Position numbers and translations under genes: made by a program. The notes beneath the pieces were generated by a model. That model ran no database searches. It saw only the letters and a list, made by a program, of their open reading frames with translations, and was not told where the DNA came from. Below are positions 25,160-35,972 of a stretch of DNA of 64,000 nt, piece by piece. Numbering within the stretch: position 1 is the stretch's first letter; every line of letters starts with the position of its first letter. The DNA is taken from the NCBI GenBank assembly GCA_963802215.1, contig CAWDHQ010000002.1, positions 186,001 to 250,000 on the forward strand. The letters are read 5' to 3'. The stretch comes from SHZI01 sp963802215. GTDB taxonomy: Bacteria > Pseudomonadota > Gammaproteobacteria > Steroidobacterales > GCA-2729495.

Positions 25160-26916
25160 TACATGTACTCCAGCGGGCGGATCCCGAGCAGCCGGAGACC
25201 ACTCGCCAGCACCGCGCGCGTGCTGCCCACGAGCAGCAGCCGGGCCCGGCTGAGGTCGGCGTTGGCCTCGTCCAGCACCACGTGCCGGTTGTAGAAGGCA
25301 TTGAACACGCTCGCCAGCTCGTGCAGGTAATGGGCCACCTCGAAGGGCTCGCGCTGTTCCGCGGCCCGCCGGACGGCGTGGCTGAAACCGCGCAGCTTCT
25401 GCACCAGCGCCCACTCCTCGTCGGCGGCCAGCAGCTGCAGGTTACCCGGCCTGTCCGGCGTGGCCAGCCCCGCTTCGGCCGCCTTGCGGAAGATGCCGCT
25501 CATCCGCGCGTGGGTGTACTGCAGGTAGGGGCCCGTGTTGCCCTCGAACTGGAGCACCGTGTCCCAGTCGAAGGTCACGTCGGTCAGGCGCCGGGACGAC
25601 ACGTCGAAGTAGAGGAGCGCGGCCTGGCCCACCGACTCGCTGATCGCCGCCAGCTCCGCGGCGGGCAGCTCCGGATGCGCCCGCGCATTGGCGGCGGCGC
25701 GCTCCTCCCGGTAGCGGGCGGCCCGGTCCCGGGCCTCGTCCAGCACGGCCTCGAGCCACACGGCCTCGCCCTTGCGGGTGGACATGCCCCGCACGAAGCC
25801 GAAGCCCACGTTCTCACAGCGGGCGGGCCAGTTCTCCGGCCAGGCTTCCGCCACGGCCAGCTTGCCCAGCGCCGCGAAGACCTGGGCGAAGTGGTCCTCC
25901 TGGCGGGAGGTCACGTAGACGTTGGCGCCAAACCGGTACTTCTCCCACCGGTCGATGGCCTCGGCGCAGTCCCGGGCGGCGTAGGTGGAGGCGCCGTCGG
26001 ACTTCTGCAGCATGCAGGGCGCAATCTCCCGGCCGAGCACGTCCGACACGTCCACCACGATGGCGCCCTCCGACTCGCGGGCCACGCCCGCCTTAAGGAA
26101 GCGGTCGATGACGGGCTGCACCTTGTCGTTCAGCGAGGACTCGCCGTCCCAGGAGTCGAAGGCGATGCCGAGGCGGTCGTAGGTCAGGTGGAATCCCTCC
26201 AGCGACAGCGCCCGGAAGCGCTGCCAGAGAGCGACGACCTCCGGATCACCCTTCTCCAGGCGCAGGAAAAGTGCCTTGGCCTGCTCCCGCACGCCCGGGT
26301 CCTGCTCGCTCTGCCGGTAGGCGCGCACGTAGAGCTCCACCAGGTAGTCGATGGCCCGCGCCTCCAGCGCGGCCTCCTCGCCCCACTGCTGCCAGGCCCA
26401 GATGACGAAGCCGAACTGGGTGCCCCAGTCACCGATGTAGTTCTTGCGGACCACCTTCCAGCCCTGGAAGGCGAAGATCCGGGCCAGGTCGGCGCCCAGG
26501 TTGGTGGAGCGCAGGTGGCCGAAGTGGAAGGGCTTGGCGATGTTCGGCGCCGAGAAGTCGAGCACCAGGGTGCGCCCTTCGCCCAGGTCCCGCCGGCCGA
26601 AGGTGGCCGGGTTGTCGCGGATCTCGCCCAGCACCTGCTCCGTGCAGTTGGCCCGGTTCAGGAACAGGTTGAGGTAGGGGCCCTCCGCCCGGGCGCCCGC
26701 GATGATCGGGTCGGGGCTGATATTCCCCGCCAGTTCCTTCGCTATCAGGTGCGGGGCCGAGCGGCGTTCCTTCGCCAGCTGGAAACAGGGAAAGGCGACG
26801 TCGCCGAGGGCGGCATTCGGCGGGGCGGTGAGCGCGTCCTCCACCTGGGTCGCCCGTTCGACCGGCCAGTCGAGCGCCGCGCGCACGACCTGCGCGATGT
26901 GAGACGTGATTTGCAT
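25159..26916 (-). CDS. argS: Arginyl-tRNA synthetase
   Basis: Charges tRNA-Arg; class Ia synthetase of 585 aa. The N-terminal Add1 domain is followed by the catalytic core with HIGH as H131-F-G-H134 (SAPNIAKPFHFGH), GDWGTQFG, SDGASTYAARD and the KMSKS counterpart in GMSTRKGEAVWL. The C-terminal DALR anticodon-binding domain ends the protein (ALRLLG-type terminus, IRPLEYM). It is transcribed leftward with the SPOR gene. Confidence 0.97.
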   Translation of the reverse strand: MQITSHIAQVVRAALDWPVERATQVEDALTAPPNAALGDVAFPCFQLAKERRSAPHLIAKELAGNISPDPIIAGARAEGPYLNLFLNRANCTEQVLGEIRDNPATFGRRDLGEGRTLVLDFSAPNIAKPFHFGHLRSTNLGADLARIFAFQGWKVVRKNYIGDWGTQFGFVIWAWQQWGEEAALEARAIDYLVELYVRAYRQSEQDPGVREQAKALFLRLEKGDPEVVALWQRFRALSLEGFHLTYDRLGIAFDSWDGESSLNDKVQPVIDRFLKAGVARESEGAIVVDVSDVLGREIAPCMLQKSDGASTYAARDCAEAIDRWEKYRFGANVYVTSRQEDHFAQVFAALGKLAVAEAWPENWPARCENVGFGFVRGMSTRKGEAVWLEAVLDEARDRAARYREERAAANARAHPELPAAELAAISESVGQAALLYFDVSSRRLTDVTFDWDTVLQFEGNTGPYLQYTHARMSGIFRKAAEAGLATPDRPGNLQLLAADEEWALVQKLRGFSHAVRRAAEQREPFEVAHYLHELASVFNAFYNRHVVLDEANADLSRARLLLVGSTRAVLASGLRLLGIRPLEYM

Positions 26917-26980
26917 CTTCGATGAGTTGCGGACCCCGGGGACGGGCGGGATTCTAGACCACTCCGCAGTACCTCCGGGA

Positions 26981-29191
26981 CTAGAACAATTCCGACGGAT
27001 CCACGTCGAGGCTCCAGCGCACGCGGCGCTGGGAGTTCAACGCGGCAATGGCGGCGCGAAACGCCGGCAGGAAGCGCTGCAGGTCGCGCCGCGCGGTTGC
27101 CTGCAGGAGCAGCTGGCCCCGGAAGCGTCCGGCGCGGCGCTCCATCGGCGCCGGCGCGGGACCGAGGACCTTCAGCGCGCCGGGCGACCCGTCACGCACC
27201 AGGTCGCGCGCAACCGCGGCGGCCTCCTCCAGGAAGGCGAACACGGGCGGCCGTTCCGTCGCCTCGGCCCGCACCAGGGCGAGCGAGGACCAGGGCGGCC
27301 AGCCTGCCTGCTGTCGCTCGTCGAGGGCGAGCGCCGCGAAGGCGCCATAGCCCTGGGACAGCAGGACCCGCAGCAGCGGGTGATCCGGGAAGAGCGTCTG
27401 CAGCCAGACCTCGCCGGGCCGGTCGGCGCGGCCTGCCCGGCCGGCCACCTGGATGAAGGTCTGGGCCAGCCGCTCCGCACTGCGGAAGTCGGTGCCGAAC
27501 AGCCCCTGGTCCACGTCGACGATGCCGACCAGCGTGACACCGGGGAAGTCGTGGCCCTTGGTGAGCATCTGGGTGCCGAGAAGCAGGCGCGCCTCCCCGC
27601 TGCGCACCCGGTCGAGCCGGCGCTCGATCTCGCCCCGCCGGCGGGTCGTGTCCCGGTCGATGCGCTCGAGGAGATGCTCGGGAAATTCCCGGGCCAGCGC
27701 CTGCTCCAGCCGCTCCGTTCCCTGGCCCACGGCGCGAAGCTCCGCCTGGCAGTGGGGGCAAGTGACGGGCGCCGGCCGGTCGCTGCCGCAGTGATGGCAG
27801 GTCACCCGGCCCCGCTGCTGGTGAAGCACCATCCGGGCGTCGCACCGGTCGCAGCCGACGACGGTGCCGCAGCCCGTGCAGACCAGCGTCGGCGCGTAGC
27901 CCCGCCGGTTCAGGAAGATCAGCGCCTGCCCGTCGTCATCGAGATGCCGGCGGATCGCCGCGAGCAGGGGCTGGGTGAGGCCATCCCGGGGCTGGTGGGT
28001 GCGCACGTCGATGAGATGCACCGTGGGCTGGCCGGCCGCGCCGGCCCGCTCCGCCAGCACCAGCCGCTCGTAGCGGCCGCTGCGGGCGTTCTCCACGGAC
28101 TCGAGGGCGGGCGTGGCCGAGCCGAGCACCAGCGGCACCCCGAGCTGCCGGGCCCGCCAGACCGCCAGGTCCCGGGCCGAGTAGCGGAAGCCGTCCTGCT
28201 GCTTGTAGCTGGCGTCGTGCTCCTCGTCGACGACGATCAGGCCCGGGCGCGGCAGCGGGGTGAAGATGGCCGAGCGCGTGCCGATCACGATCTGCGCGGT
28301 GCCGTCCCGTGCGGCGGTCCAGGCCCGCAGGCGCTCGCCCTCGGCGAGCCCGGAGTGCATCACCGCCATGGGCACCGGGAACCGGCGGCGGAAGCGGTCC
28401 AGCAGCTGCGGCGTCAGGCCGATTTCCGGCACGAGAACCAGGCACTGCTGGCCGGCGTCCAGGCGTTCACGGATGCAGCGCAGGTACACCTCGGTCTTGC
28501 CGCTGCCGGTCACGCCATCGAGCAGGAAGCAGCGGAAGCCGGTGGTCGCCGTGATGGCGGCCACGGCCCGGGACTGTTCCGGGGTCAGCGCGGGTGGACT
28601 GTCCGGCGCGGCCCTGATGGGCTCCAGGGCTCCGGCGAGACGTGTCCCGGCAACCCAGCCCCGCGCGATGAGGGCGTTGACCGCGCGTCGCCAGGCCGGT
28701 CCCAGCGATTCCAGTTGCCCGGCGGTGAGTGGCTCGCCAGCGGCGAACAGCTGCTGGAAGGCGCGCCACTGGGCCGGCGCCCGGTTCAGCAGCGCCGCAT
28801 CGGCCTCCCGTCCCGCGCGGGTGAGCGCGAAGGCCGCTTCGCCCTCAGCCATGCCACGCCCTTCGCGCAGGCCCAGAGGGATCGCCGTCGCAAACACCTC
28901 GCCGGGCGGGTGCTGGTAGTAGGCAGAAGCCCAGGCGAGGAGGCGCTGCAGGTCGTCGGGCAGGAGCGGTTCCTGGTCGAGCACCGCCTCGACGCTCTTC
29001 AGCCGGGACGCAGGCAGGTCGCTGTCTGCCTTGACTCCCATCACCAGGCCCACCCGGTGGCCGCGGCCAAAGGGCACCCGCACGCGGACTCCCGGGAGGA
29101 TGGGCTGATCGCTGTCCGCCGGGGCCAGGTAGTCGAAAAGGCCCATCAGAGGTGCCGGGATCGCCACTTCGAGGATCGACCGCCGGGTCAC
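26981..29191 (-). CDS. priA: Primosomal replication-restart helicase PriA
   Basis: Recognises abandoned forks and D-loops and reloads the replisome. The 736-aa protein has the N-terminal 3'-end-binding domain, then SF2 helicase motifs: Walker A GVTGSGKTEVYL, DEEHD (motif II), LGSATPALES, and motifs in the C-terminal lobe (VGIVDVDQGLFGTDFRSAER, then QVAGRAGRADRPG). Between them lies a double zinc site (CTGCGTVVGCDRCDAR, then CHHCGSDRPAPVTCPHC). ATG 29191 starts just after paired DnaA-box-like sites. Confidence 0.96.
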   Translation of the reverse strand: MTRRSILEVAIPAPLMGLFDYLAPADSDQPILPGVRVRVPFGRGHRVGLVMGVKADSDLPASRLKSVEAVLDQEPLLPDDLQRLLAWASAYYQHPPGEVFATAIPLGLREGRGMAEGEAAFALTRAGREADAALLNRAPAQWRAFQQLFAAGEPLTAGQLESLGPAWRRAVNALIARGWVAGTRLAGALEPIRAAPDSPPALTPEQSRAVAAITATTGFRCFLLDGVTGSGKTEVYLRCIRERLDAGQQCLVLVPEIGLTPQLLDRFRRRFPVPMAVMHSGLAEGERLRAWTAARDGTAQIVIGTRSAIFTPLPRPGLIVVDEEHDASYKQQDGFRYSARDLAVWRARQLGVPLVLGSATPALESVENARSGRYERLVLAERAGAAGQPTVHLIDVRTHQPRDGLTQPLLAAIRRHLDDDGQALIFLNRRGYAPTLVCTGCGTVVGCDRCDARMVLHQQRGRVTCHHCGSDRPAPVTCPHCQAELRAVGQGTERLEQALAREFPEHLLERIDRDTTRRRGEIERRLDRVRSGEARLLLGTQMLTKGHDFPGVTLVGIVDVDQGLFGTDFRSAERLAQTFIQVAGRAGRADRPGEVWLQTLFPDHPLLRVLLSQGYGAFAALALDERQQAGWPPWSSLALVRAEATERPPVFAFLEEAAAVARDLVRDGSPGALKVLGPAPAPMERRAGRFRGQLLLQATARRDLQRFLPAFRAAIAALNSQRRVRWSLDVDPSELF

Positions 29192-29208
29192 GGGGCCGTC
29201 CAGGGCAG

Positions 29209-29231
29209 TTGTCCACAGATCCTGTGGATAA
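29209..29231. promoter_or_regulatory. Inverted pair of DnaA-box-like sites upstream of priA
   Basis: TTGTCCACA (29209-29217) and TGTGGATAA (29223-29231, the reverse complement of TTATCCACA, a perfect high-affinity DnaA box) face each other 5 bp apart, making the dyad TCCACAG-ATC-CTGTGGA. The site lies 18 bp before the priA ATG, within its leader or promoter. DnaA control of a replication-restart gene is plausible but unproven. It is not an origin: there is no box cluster and no AT-rich unwinding element attached. Confidence 0.6.
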
Positions 29232-29303
29232 GTCTGTGCATGAGATGGGTCAAACGGCCCCCCCGGCCAAGCTCACCAACCATTATGACAACCTGATCAT
29301 TTT

Positions 29304-29331
29304 TTGACCGATGAGTATTTGTCAATATTTT
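29304..29331 (+). promoter_or_regulatory. Sigma-70-type promoter candidate, rightward
   Basis: TTGACC (29304-29309) and TATTTT (29326-29331) are separated by 16 bp in the AT-rich island. It would give the HNH gene a leader of about 245-345 nt depending on the start codon used. Confidence 0.4.
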
Positions 29332-29682
29332 CATTGGCTTATGGGCATGTGCTCATGTGCCCACCGCGCTGCAGTCGCTAACTGGCCCTTATCCGCCGGA
29401 AATGTGCATAAGTGCAGCCGCAGCGGTCCCTTCGGGACCCGTTTCGAACGGTTTGTCAACCCCCATTTGAGTGGCCCTGGCACTCCCGCGGGGGACGCTG
29501 GAGAGTCCGGCAGTATGCGGAATCGCAACGTGGTCGAGCAGTCCCCTGGCGCAGGCCCGGATTCACTGGCACTGGAACGACGAATGTTTCCGGCGCATCA
29601 CGGCCGCCCGGCGCGTGACCCGGCCAATTTGATTTTTGATCCGGAACCCGCAATATACGGGCGCGGCGGGGCCGACCCACAC

Positions 29683-30318
29683 ATGTTGTACCTCCACGAA
29701 GAAGCCAGCGATTTTTCGCAGCAGGTCCTGCGGACGGACGCGGCTGGCATGCCGCTGGAGTGGATCGACTACCGGGATGCGGTGCGGCTCTACTACCTCG
29801 GGCAGGTCGCCTACAGCTGCGGCTCGCCGCTGTTCCGCGTCCACGGGGGCATGAACGCCCGCAGCCGCAAGCAGAGCTGCATCGAGGTCAACTCCATCGT
29901 CGCCACAGTCGGGCGTTCGCCGGATGTGGCCGAGCTCATGGACCGCTACGTGCCGCCGCTGAACAACAAGACGCTGTTCCGGCGCGATTCCAACATCTGC
30001 CTGTATTGCGCGCACCAGTTCCCGGTGCGGGACCTGACACGGGATCACGTGCGGCCCCTGTCGAAGGGTGGCGGCGACACCTGGAACAACGTGGTCACTG
30101 CCTGCCGGCGGTGCAACAACCACAAGGGCGGGCACACGCCCGAGCAGGCCGGCATGCAGCTGGTCGCGGTCCCGTTCACGCCAACCTACGCCGAGTACAT
30201 CTACCTGAAGGGCCGCCGCGTGCTGGCTGACCAGATGGAGTTCCTGCTCGCGCACATCCCCCGCAGCAGCCCGCTGCACCAGCGTCTGGCGTCCAGCCTC
30301 CGGATCGCCAACGCTTAA
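29683..30318 (+). CDS. HNH endonuclease family protein
   Basis: A 211-aa protein with a C-terminal HNH nuclease domain: zinc cysteines C-L-Y-C, then DLTRDHVRPLSKGGGDTWNN with the HNH histidine and asparagine, then CRRCNNHKGG. The N-terminal half (VRLYYLGQVAYSCGSPLFRVHGG) belongs to the widespread short gammaproteobacterial HNH proteins. ATG 29683 opens the conserved part; in-frame ATG 29584, with GGAACGA upstream, is possible and would add 33 residues. Targets of this subfamily are not established. It stands alone, with no methylase beside it. Confidence 0.85.
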   Translation: MLYLHEEASDFSQQVLRTDAAGMPLEWIDYRDAVRLYYLGQVAYSCGSPLFRVHGGMNARSRKQSCIEVNSIVATVGRSPDVAELMDRYVPPLNNKTLFRRDSNICLYCAHQFPVRDLTRDHVRPLSKGGGDTWNNVVTACRRCNNHKGGHTPEQAGMQLVAVPFTPTYAEYIYLKGRRVLADQMEFLLAHIPRSSPLHQRLASSLRIANA

Positions 30319-30368
30319 CCCCGTTTTCGGGATTCCGGCGTTTACAGACTCAGGGGCCGCCCTGTCGG

Positions 30369-32153
30369 GTGGCGGAGTCGAACGCCGTGAACCATCAGCA
30401 CGTCCTGCGCCTTGTCCTGCTCGCCCTCTGGCTGTCGGCCTGCAGCCTCAACGAAGAACAGGCACCGCCGCCCCCTCCCGTAGGAGCGGCTTCAGCCGCG
30501 ACCGGATCGGGCGAACAGGAGAGCCAGATCGGGGAAGGCACGGTCGCGGCTGAAGCCGCTCCTACGGCTGCACTGGGCTCGAGGAAGCTCTCCTTCGCCG
30601 CCGCCCAGGACCTGGCGATGGCTCCGGCGCCGCCGACCTGCTGCTGGCCCGTCCTCATCCCCGGGGATCGCGAGAACTACGCGCATCTGGACGAGAACCC
30701 CGTGCGGCTGGCGAGCGAGCAGCCCGTGTCCACCTTCAGCATCGACGTGGACACCGGCTCCTACGCCAACGTCAGGCGCTTCCTGAACGACGGCGCCCTG
30801 CCTCCGGAAGACGCCGTCCGGGTCGAGGAACTGATCAACTACTTCGCCTACGACTATCCCGTGCCCGCAGGCCGGGACCAGCCGTTCACGGTGACCACCG
30901 CCCTGGCGCCGGCGCCCTGGAACCCGGACAAGGTGCTGCTGCAGGTGGGCCTCAGGGGCTACGAGATCCCGGCGGAGCGCCGGGCGCCGGCCAACCTGGT
31001 GTTCCTCATCGACGTGTCGGGGTCCATGCAGGACCGGGACAAGCTGCCCCTGCTCCGGAACGCCTTCCGGTTGCTGACCGGGCAGCTGAGGGCCGCCGAC
31101 CGGGTGGCGCTGGTGGTCTACGCGGGAGCCGCGGGCGCGGTGCTCGAGCCCACGCCCGGCAACGAGCAGGCCAGGATCCGCGCCGCGCTGGACCAGCTGG
31201 AGGCCGGTGGCAGCACCAATGGCGCCGGCGGCATCCGGCTGGCCTACGACCTCGCCCGCCAGGCCTATATAAAGGGTGGCATCAACCGCCTCGTCCTGGC
31301 CACGGACGGCGACTTCAACGTGGGCACCACCGACTTCGACGCCCTGGTGGACATCGTCGAGCGGGAACGGGACGGCGGGATCTCCCTCACGACCCTCGGC
31401 TTCGGCACCGGCAACTACAACGACGAGCTGCTGGAGCGCCTGGCCGATGCCGGCAACGGCAACCATGCCTACATCGACACCCTCCGCGAGGGCCGCAAGG
31501 TTCTCGTCGAGCAACTCTCCGGAACGCTCCAGACCATCGCGAAGGACGTGAAGATCCAGGTGGAGTTCAATCCCGCGGCCGTGGCCGAGTACCGACTGAT
31601 CGGCTATGAGAACCGGCTGCTTCGCCGGGAGGATTTCAACAACGACCGCATCGACGCGGGCGACATCGGTGCCGGGCATACGGTGACGGCACTTTACGAG
31701 CTGACGCTCACCGGAAGTCCGGCCCGGCTCGTGGACCCATTGCGCTATGGCCAGGCGACCCGTCCGAAGGCGGACGTCACCGCCGCGGAACTGGCCCACG
31801 TCCGCCTGCGCTACAAGGCGCCGGATGGGGACAGGAGCCGCCTGATCGAACAGCCGGTCCTCCGGGCTGACATCCGGCCCCTGGCCGACCTGCCCGCCAA
31901 CCGGTCCGGGGACCTGCAGTTTGCAGCCGCCGTCGCCGCCTTCGGCCAGAAGCTCCGCGGCGGCAATTACCTGGGCCAGTTTGGCTACGGCGACATCGCC
32001 CGGCTCGCGACGGGCGCCCGGGGCGACGACCCCGGCGGTTATCGCGGCGAGTTCGTGTCGCTCGTGAAGCTGGCCGACAGCCTTGCTGCGGCGGCAACCG
32101 GTCACACCGGCGCCCCGGACGGCGACGCCGAGGGCGCCCAGGTGCGACGCTAG
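30369..32153 (+). CDS. vWA-domain lipoprotein (YfbK family)
   Basis: A 594-aa predicted lipoprotein. It starts GTG 30369 and has a signal sequence ending in the lipobox LWLSAC. A low-complexity linker (about residues 30-75) follows, part of which is made by an inserted REP-like inverted repeat. Then comes the vWF-A N-terminal region (ENPVRLASEQPVSTFSIDVDT, with INYFAYDYP), the von Willebrand A domain with MIDAS motif DVSGSM, and a DUF3520-like C-terminus. It is anchored in the envelope and probably works through protein contacts. It lies 38 nt ahead of an ECF sigma gene. Confidence 0.9.
   Translation: MAESNAVNHQHVLRLVLLALWLSACSLNEEQAPPPPPVGAASAATGSGEQESQIGEGTVAAEAAPTAALGSRKLSFAAAQDLAMAPAPPTCCWPVLIPGDRENYAHLDENPVRLASEQPVSTFSIDVDTGSYANVRRFLNDGALPPEDAVRVEELINYFAYDYPVPAGRDQPFTVTTALAPAPWNPDKVLLQVGLRGYEIPAERRAPANLVFLIDVSGSMQDRDKLPLLRNAFRLLTGQLRAADRVALVVYAGAAGAVLEPTPGNEQARIRAALDQLEAGGSTNGAGGIRLAYDLARQAYIKGGINRLVLATDGDFNVGTTDFDALVDIVERERDGGISLTTLGFGTGNYNDELLERLADAGNGNHAYIDTLREGRKVLVEQLSGTLQTIAKDVKIQVEFNPAAVAEYRLIGYENRLLRREDFNNDRIDAGDIGAGHTVTALYELTLTGSPARLVDPLRYGQATRPKADVTAAELAHVRLRYKAPDGDRSRLIEQPVLRADIRPLADLPANRSGDLQFAAAVAAFGQKLRGGNYLGQFGYGDIARLATGARGDDPGGYRGEFVSLVKLADSLAAAATGHTGAPDGDAEGAQVRR
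30478..30567. repeat. REP-like inverted pair inside the vWA lipoprotein gene
   Basis: Perfect 27-bp arms (30478-30504 and 30541-30567) with a 36-nt spacer. Each arm starts with GTAG at its outer side and holds an internal hairpin GCGGC-TTCA-GCCGC. This GTAGGAGCGGCTTCAGCCGC type belongs to the REP sequences seen in xanthomonads and pseudomonads. It is translated in frame as part of the linker just after the lipobox. Confidence 0.9.
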
Positions 32154-32191
32154 TCACAGCAGAACCGTTCACCCGCCGGGCCGGCTGGCAT

Positions 32192-32863
32192 ATGCTGCCG
32201 GCCATGGCGGGTGAATCCGAAGACGCGCAGCTGATGACCCGGTACGCGAGCGGAGATGTCGCGGCGTTCAACACGCTGTATGGCCGCCACAAGGGTCCGC
32301 TCTACCGCTACTTCCTCCGCCAATGCGGGGATCCCGAGACGGCGGCGGAGCTGTTCCAGGAGGTCTGGATCCGCATCGTCAAGGCGCGACAGCGCTACGA
32401 ACCCAAGGCCCGTTTCACCACTTATATGTACCAGATCGGGCACAACTGCCTCGTCGACCACTATCGCAAGACCGGCCGGTCCCTGACCAACGGCGACGGC
32501 GAGGTGCAGCCCGGGGAATTGCCGGATCCCCTCGCCGAGGAACTGGATCCGGCCTTCGCTTCCGCCCGCTGGTCCCTGGTGGACTGGGAGCAGGACGCGG
32601 CCGACTCAGCGGCCGGACCCGAGGCCGCGAACTCCGTGGCCCAGCGCGCCGCCCGGCTCTGGTCGGCCCTGGAAGCGCTCCCCCCTGAACAGCGCGAGGC
32701 CTTCCTGCTGCACGAGGAAGGTGAGCTGGGCCTTGCGGAGATCGCCGCCGTGACCGGCGCGAACGCGGAAACGGTGAAGAGCCGGCTCCGGTACGCCGTG
32801 AAGAAGCTGCGCGGCGCACTCGGCGACCTGGCGCCGGCCGGTTCCCGGGAGGCGTTGTCATGA
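32192..32863 (+). CDS. ECF-type RNA polymerase sigma factor
   Basis: A 223-aa sigma-70-family factor. Region 2 is clear (DVAAFNTLYGRHKGPLYRYF, then ELFQEVWIRIVKARQRYEP and FTTYMYQIGHNCLVDHYRK). Region 4 is LPPEQREAFLLHEEGELGLA followed by IAAVTGANAETVKSRLRYAVKKLR. The linker between regions 2 and 4 (about 95-145) is longer than usual and acidic. ATG 32192 or ATG 32204 may start it. The stop overlaps the next gene as ATGA, fitting a sigma/anti-sigma pair. Confidence 0.92.
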   Translation: MLPAMAGESEDAQLMTRYASGDVAAFNTLYGRHKGPLYRYFLRQCGDPETAAELFQEVWIRIVKARQRYEPKARFTTYMYQIGHNCLVDHYRKTGRSLTNGDGEVQPGELPDPLAEELDPAFASARWSLVDWEQDAADSAAGPEAANSVAQRAARLWSALEALPPEQREAFLLHEEGELGLAEIAAVTGANAETVKSRLRYAVKKLRGALGDLAPAGSREALS

Positions 32864-33909
32864 GCAACGGAAACCTGCCGCGGGACGAGGCCGAGCTCGA
32901 GAATTTCCTCCGGCGCCAGTCGCCGCTGTCCGAGGCTTACGGCGCCCTGGATGCAGTGGACCCGCCCGAGGTGCTCGACGGGAAGATCCTCGCCATGGCC
33001 AGGGGCGCGGCCAGTTCTGCGGCCAGTCCAGCGGCCAGTCCAGCGGCCCCCAAGGCGACCGCGAAACCGGAATCGAAGGCCGAAGCCGCCCAGCCAGTGC
33101 CCGCGGCCGCCGGCAAGCCATCGTCCCCGAAGCCGGTGCCCGCTTCCGGCGCGTCCACTGCTGCGAAGGAACCCGCCGCCCGTCCGCCCGTCGGTGGTAT
33201 CGACGACGACGACGAGGAGCCAGACGGCCCGGTCGTCCGCCGCCCGCGCTGGCTGGTGCCCGCGGCGCTGGCAGCGTCGGTACTCGTCGCCGTCGGGGTT
33301 GGCGTCTCACTGCTGGGTGACCGGCCGTCCGACTCCGGCGTGGAACCGGACGGGACCAGTCCCCTAAAGTCGATGTTCGCGAAGCGCGCCCGGGAGCGCG
33401 ATGAGGCGGAGAAGGCTGCGGCGGAAGCTGCCGCCGCCGCCAGCCAGGAAGCCGAGGTCGAGCTGGCCCCGCTCCCGCCGCCGCCGTTCTTCGAACCCGA
33501 GGGGCCTCAGGTGCAGGACCTGGACACGGCGATTGCCCTGATCCGCAAGGAACTGGTGCTGGCGAACCAGCTGGCCGCCATCGCCGACGAGGCGAAGGCG
33601 GGAGAGCAGGAACTGCAACCCGATACCCGGCAGGCCCGCGTCCCTGCCGGGGCGGCGGGCCTGGTGGCCGACGCGGCGGCGCCGGGGTCCAGTGACCCCG
33701 CCGCGACGGCGGCCGAAGCGACGAGCGCCGCGGGCGTCATCCAGCCCCGGGACCGGCGACTGGCCAAGATCCTCGAGCTCTACGACGGCGGTAATCCCGA
33801 CCTGGCTGCCGCGTCCCTGGAGATATTCCTCCGGGACTTCGAGGACGATCCGATAAGCCAGCGCATCATCGATGCACAGCCCAAGCCCACCGACGTCGCC
33901 GTCGAATAG
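32860..33909 (+). CDS. Single-span membrane protein, probable anti-sigma factor
   Basis: A 349-aa protein whose start overlaps the sigma gene stop (ATGA). The N-terminal part (ELENFLRRQSPLSEAYGALDA, then PPEVLDGKILAMAR) is cytoplasmic. An Ala/Pro/Lys-rich linker follows, then one transmembrane helix (WLVPAALAASVLVAVGVGVSLL, about 129-150). The periplasmic part is Ala/Glu-rich and helical, ending in a short repeat-like helix (LAKILELYDGGNPDLAAASLE). No zinc-binding HxxxCxxC motif is present. The anti-sigma role is inferred from topology and coupling. Confidence 0.78.
   Translation: MSNGNLPRDEAELENFLRRQSPLSEAYGALDAVDPPEVLDGKILAMARGAASSAASPAASPAAPKATAKPESKAEAAQPVPAAAGKPSSPKPVPASGASTAAKEPAARPPVGGIDDDDEEPDGPVVRRPRWLVPAALAASVLVAVGVGVSLLGDRPSDSGVEPDGTSPLKSMFAKRARERDEAEKAAAEAAAAASQEAEVELAPLPPPPFFEPEGPQVQDLDTAIALIRKELVLANQLAAIADEAKAGEQELQPDTRQARVPAGAAGLVADAAAPGSSDPAATAAEATSAAGVIQPRDRRLAKILELYDGGNPDLAAASLEIFLRDFEDDPISQRIIDAQPKPTDVAVE
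33007..33042 (+). repeat. 12-bp tandem repeat, 3 units
   Basis: GCGGCCAGTTCT, then two copies of GCGGCCAGTCCA, in the Ala/Ser/Pro linker of the anti-sigma-like gene (AASSAASPAASP). The repeat is in frame, so length variation would be tolerated. Confidence 0.85.
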
Positions 33910-33923
33910 TCCCGGGACAGTTC

Positions 33924-35882
<1,959 letters not shown>

Positions 35883-35972
35883 CCCGGCAACGATAGTGCG
35901 CCAGCGAACAGATAACCGGCAGCATCCGGCCTATGGTGACCTTCAGGTTTTTCGCCTGGAGCACATCAGAGC

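Larger units (their letters stand above)
29192..29682. other. Intergenic region between priA and the HNH gene
   Basis: The only stretch above 300 bp without a confident gene. It holds paired DnaA-box-like sites at its left end, an AT-rich island (29280-29340) with a rightward promoter candidate, an early-leader hairpin (29343-29362, GGGCA...TGCCC with GU pairs) and a short perfect hairpin GGTCCC-TTC-GGGACC (29425-29439). The HNH frame stays open upstream to 29311, so part of 29584-29682 may be coding if ATG 29584 is used. Confidence 0.6.

Noticed and set aside
29209..29231. Replication origin
   Set aside because: Only two DnaA-box-like sites, no AT-rich unwinding region and no dnaA-dnaN neighbourhood.
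26906..29296. 796-aa plus-strand frame opposite priA
   Set aside because: Antisense shadow; PriA on the minus strand has all helicase and zinc motifs.
30480..30565. Insertion-sequence terminal inverted repeats
   Set aside because: Only 36 nt between the arms, no transposase and no target-site duplication seen; REP-like structure fits better.
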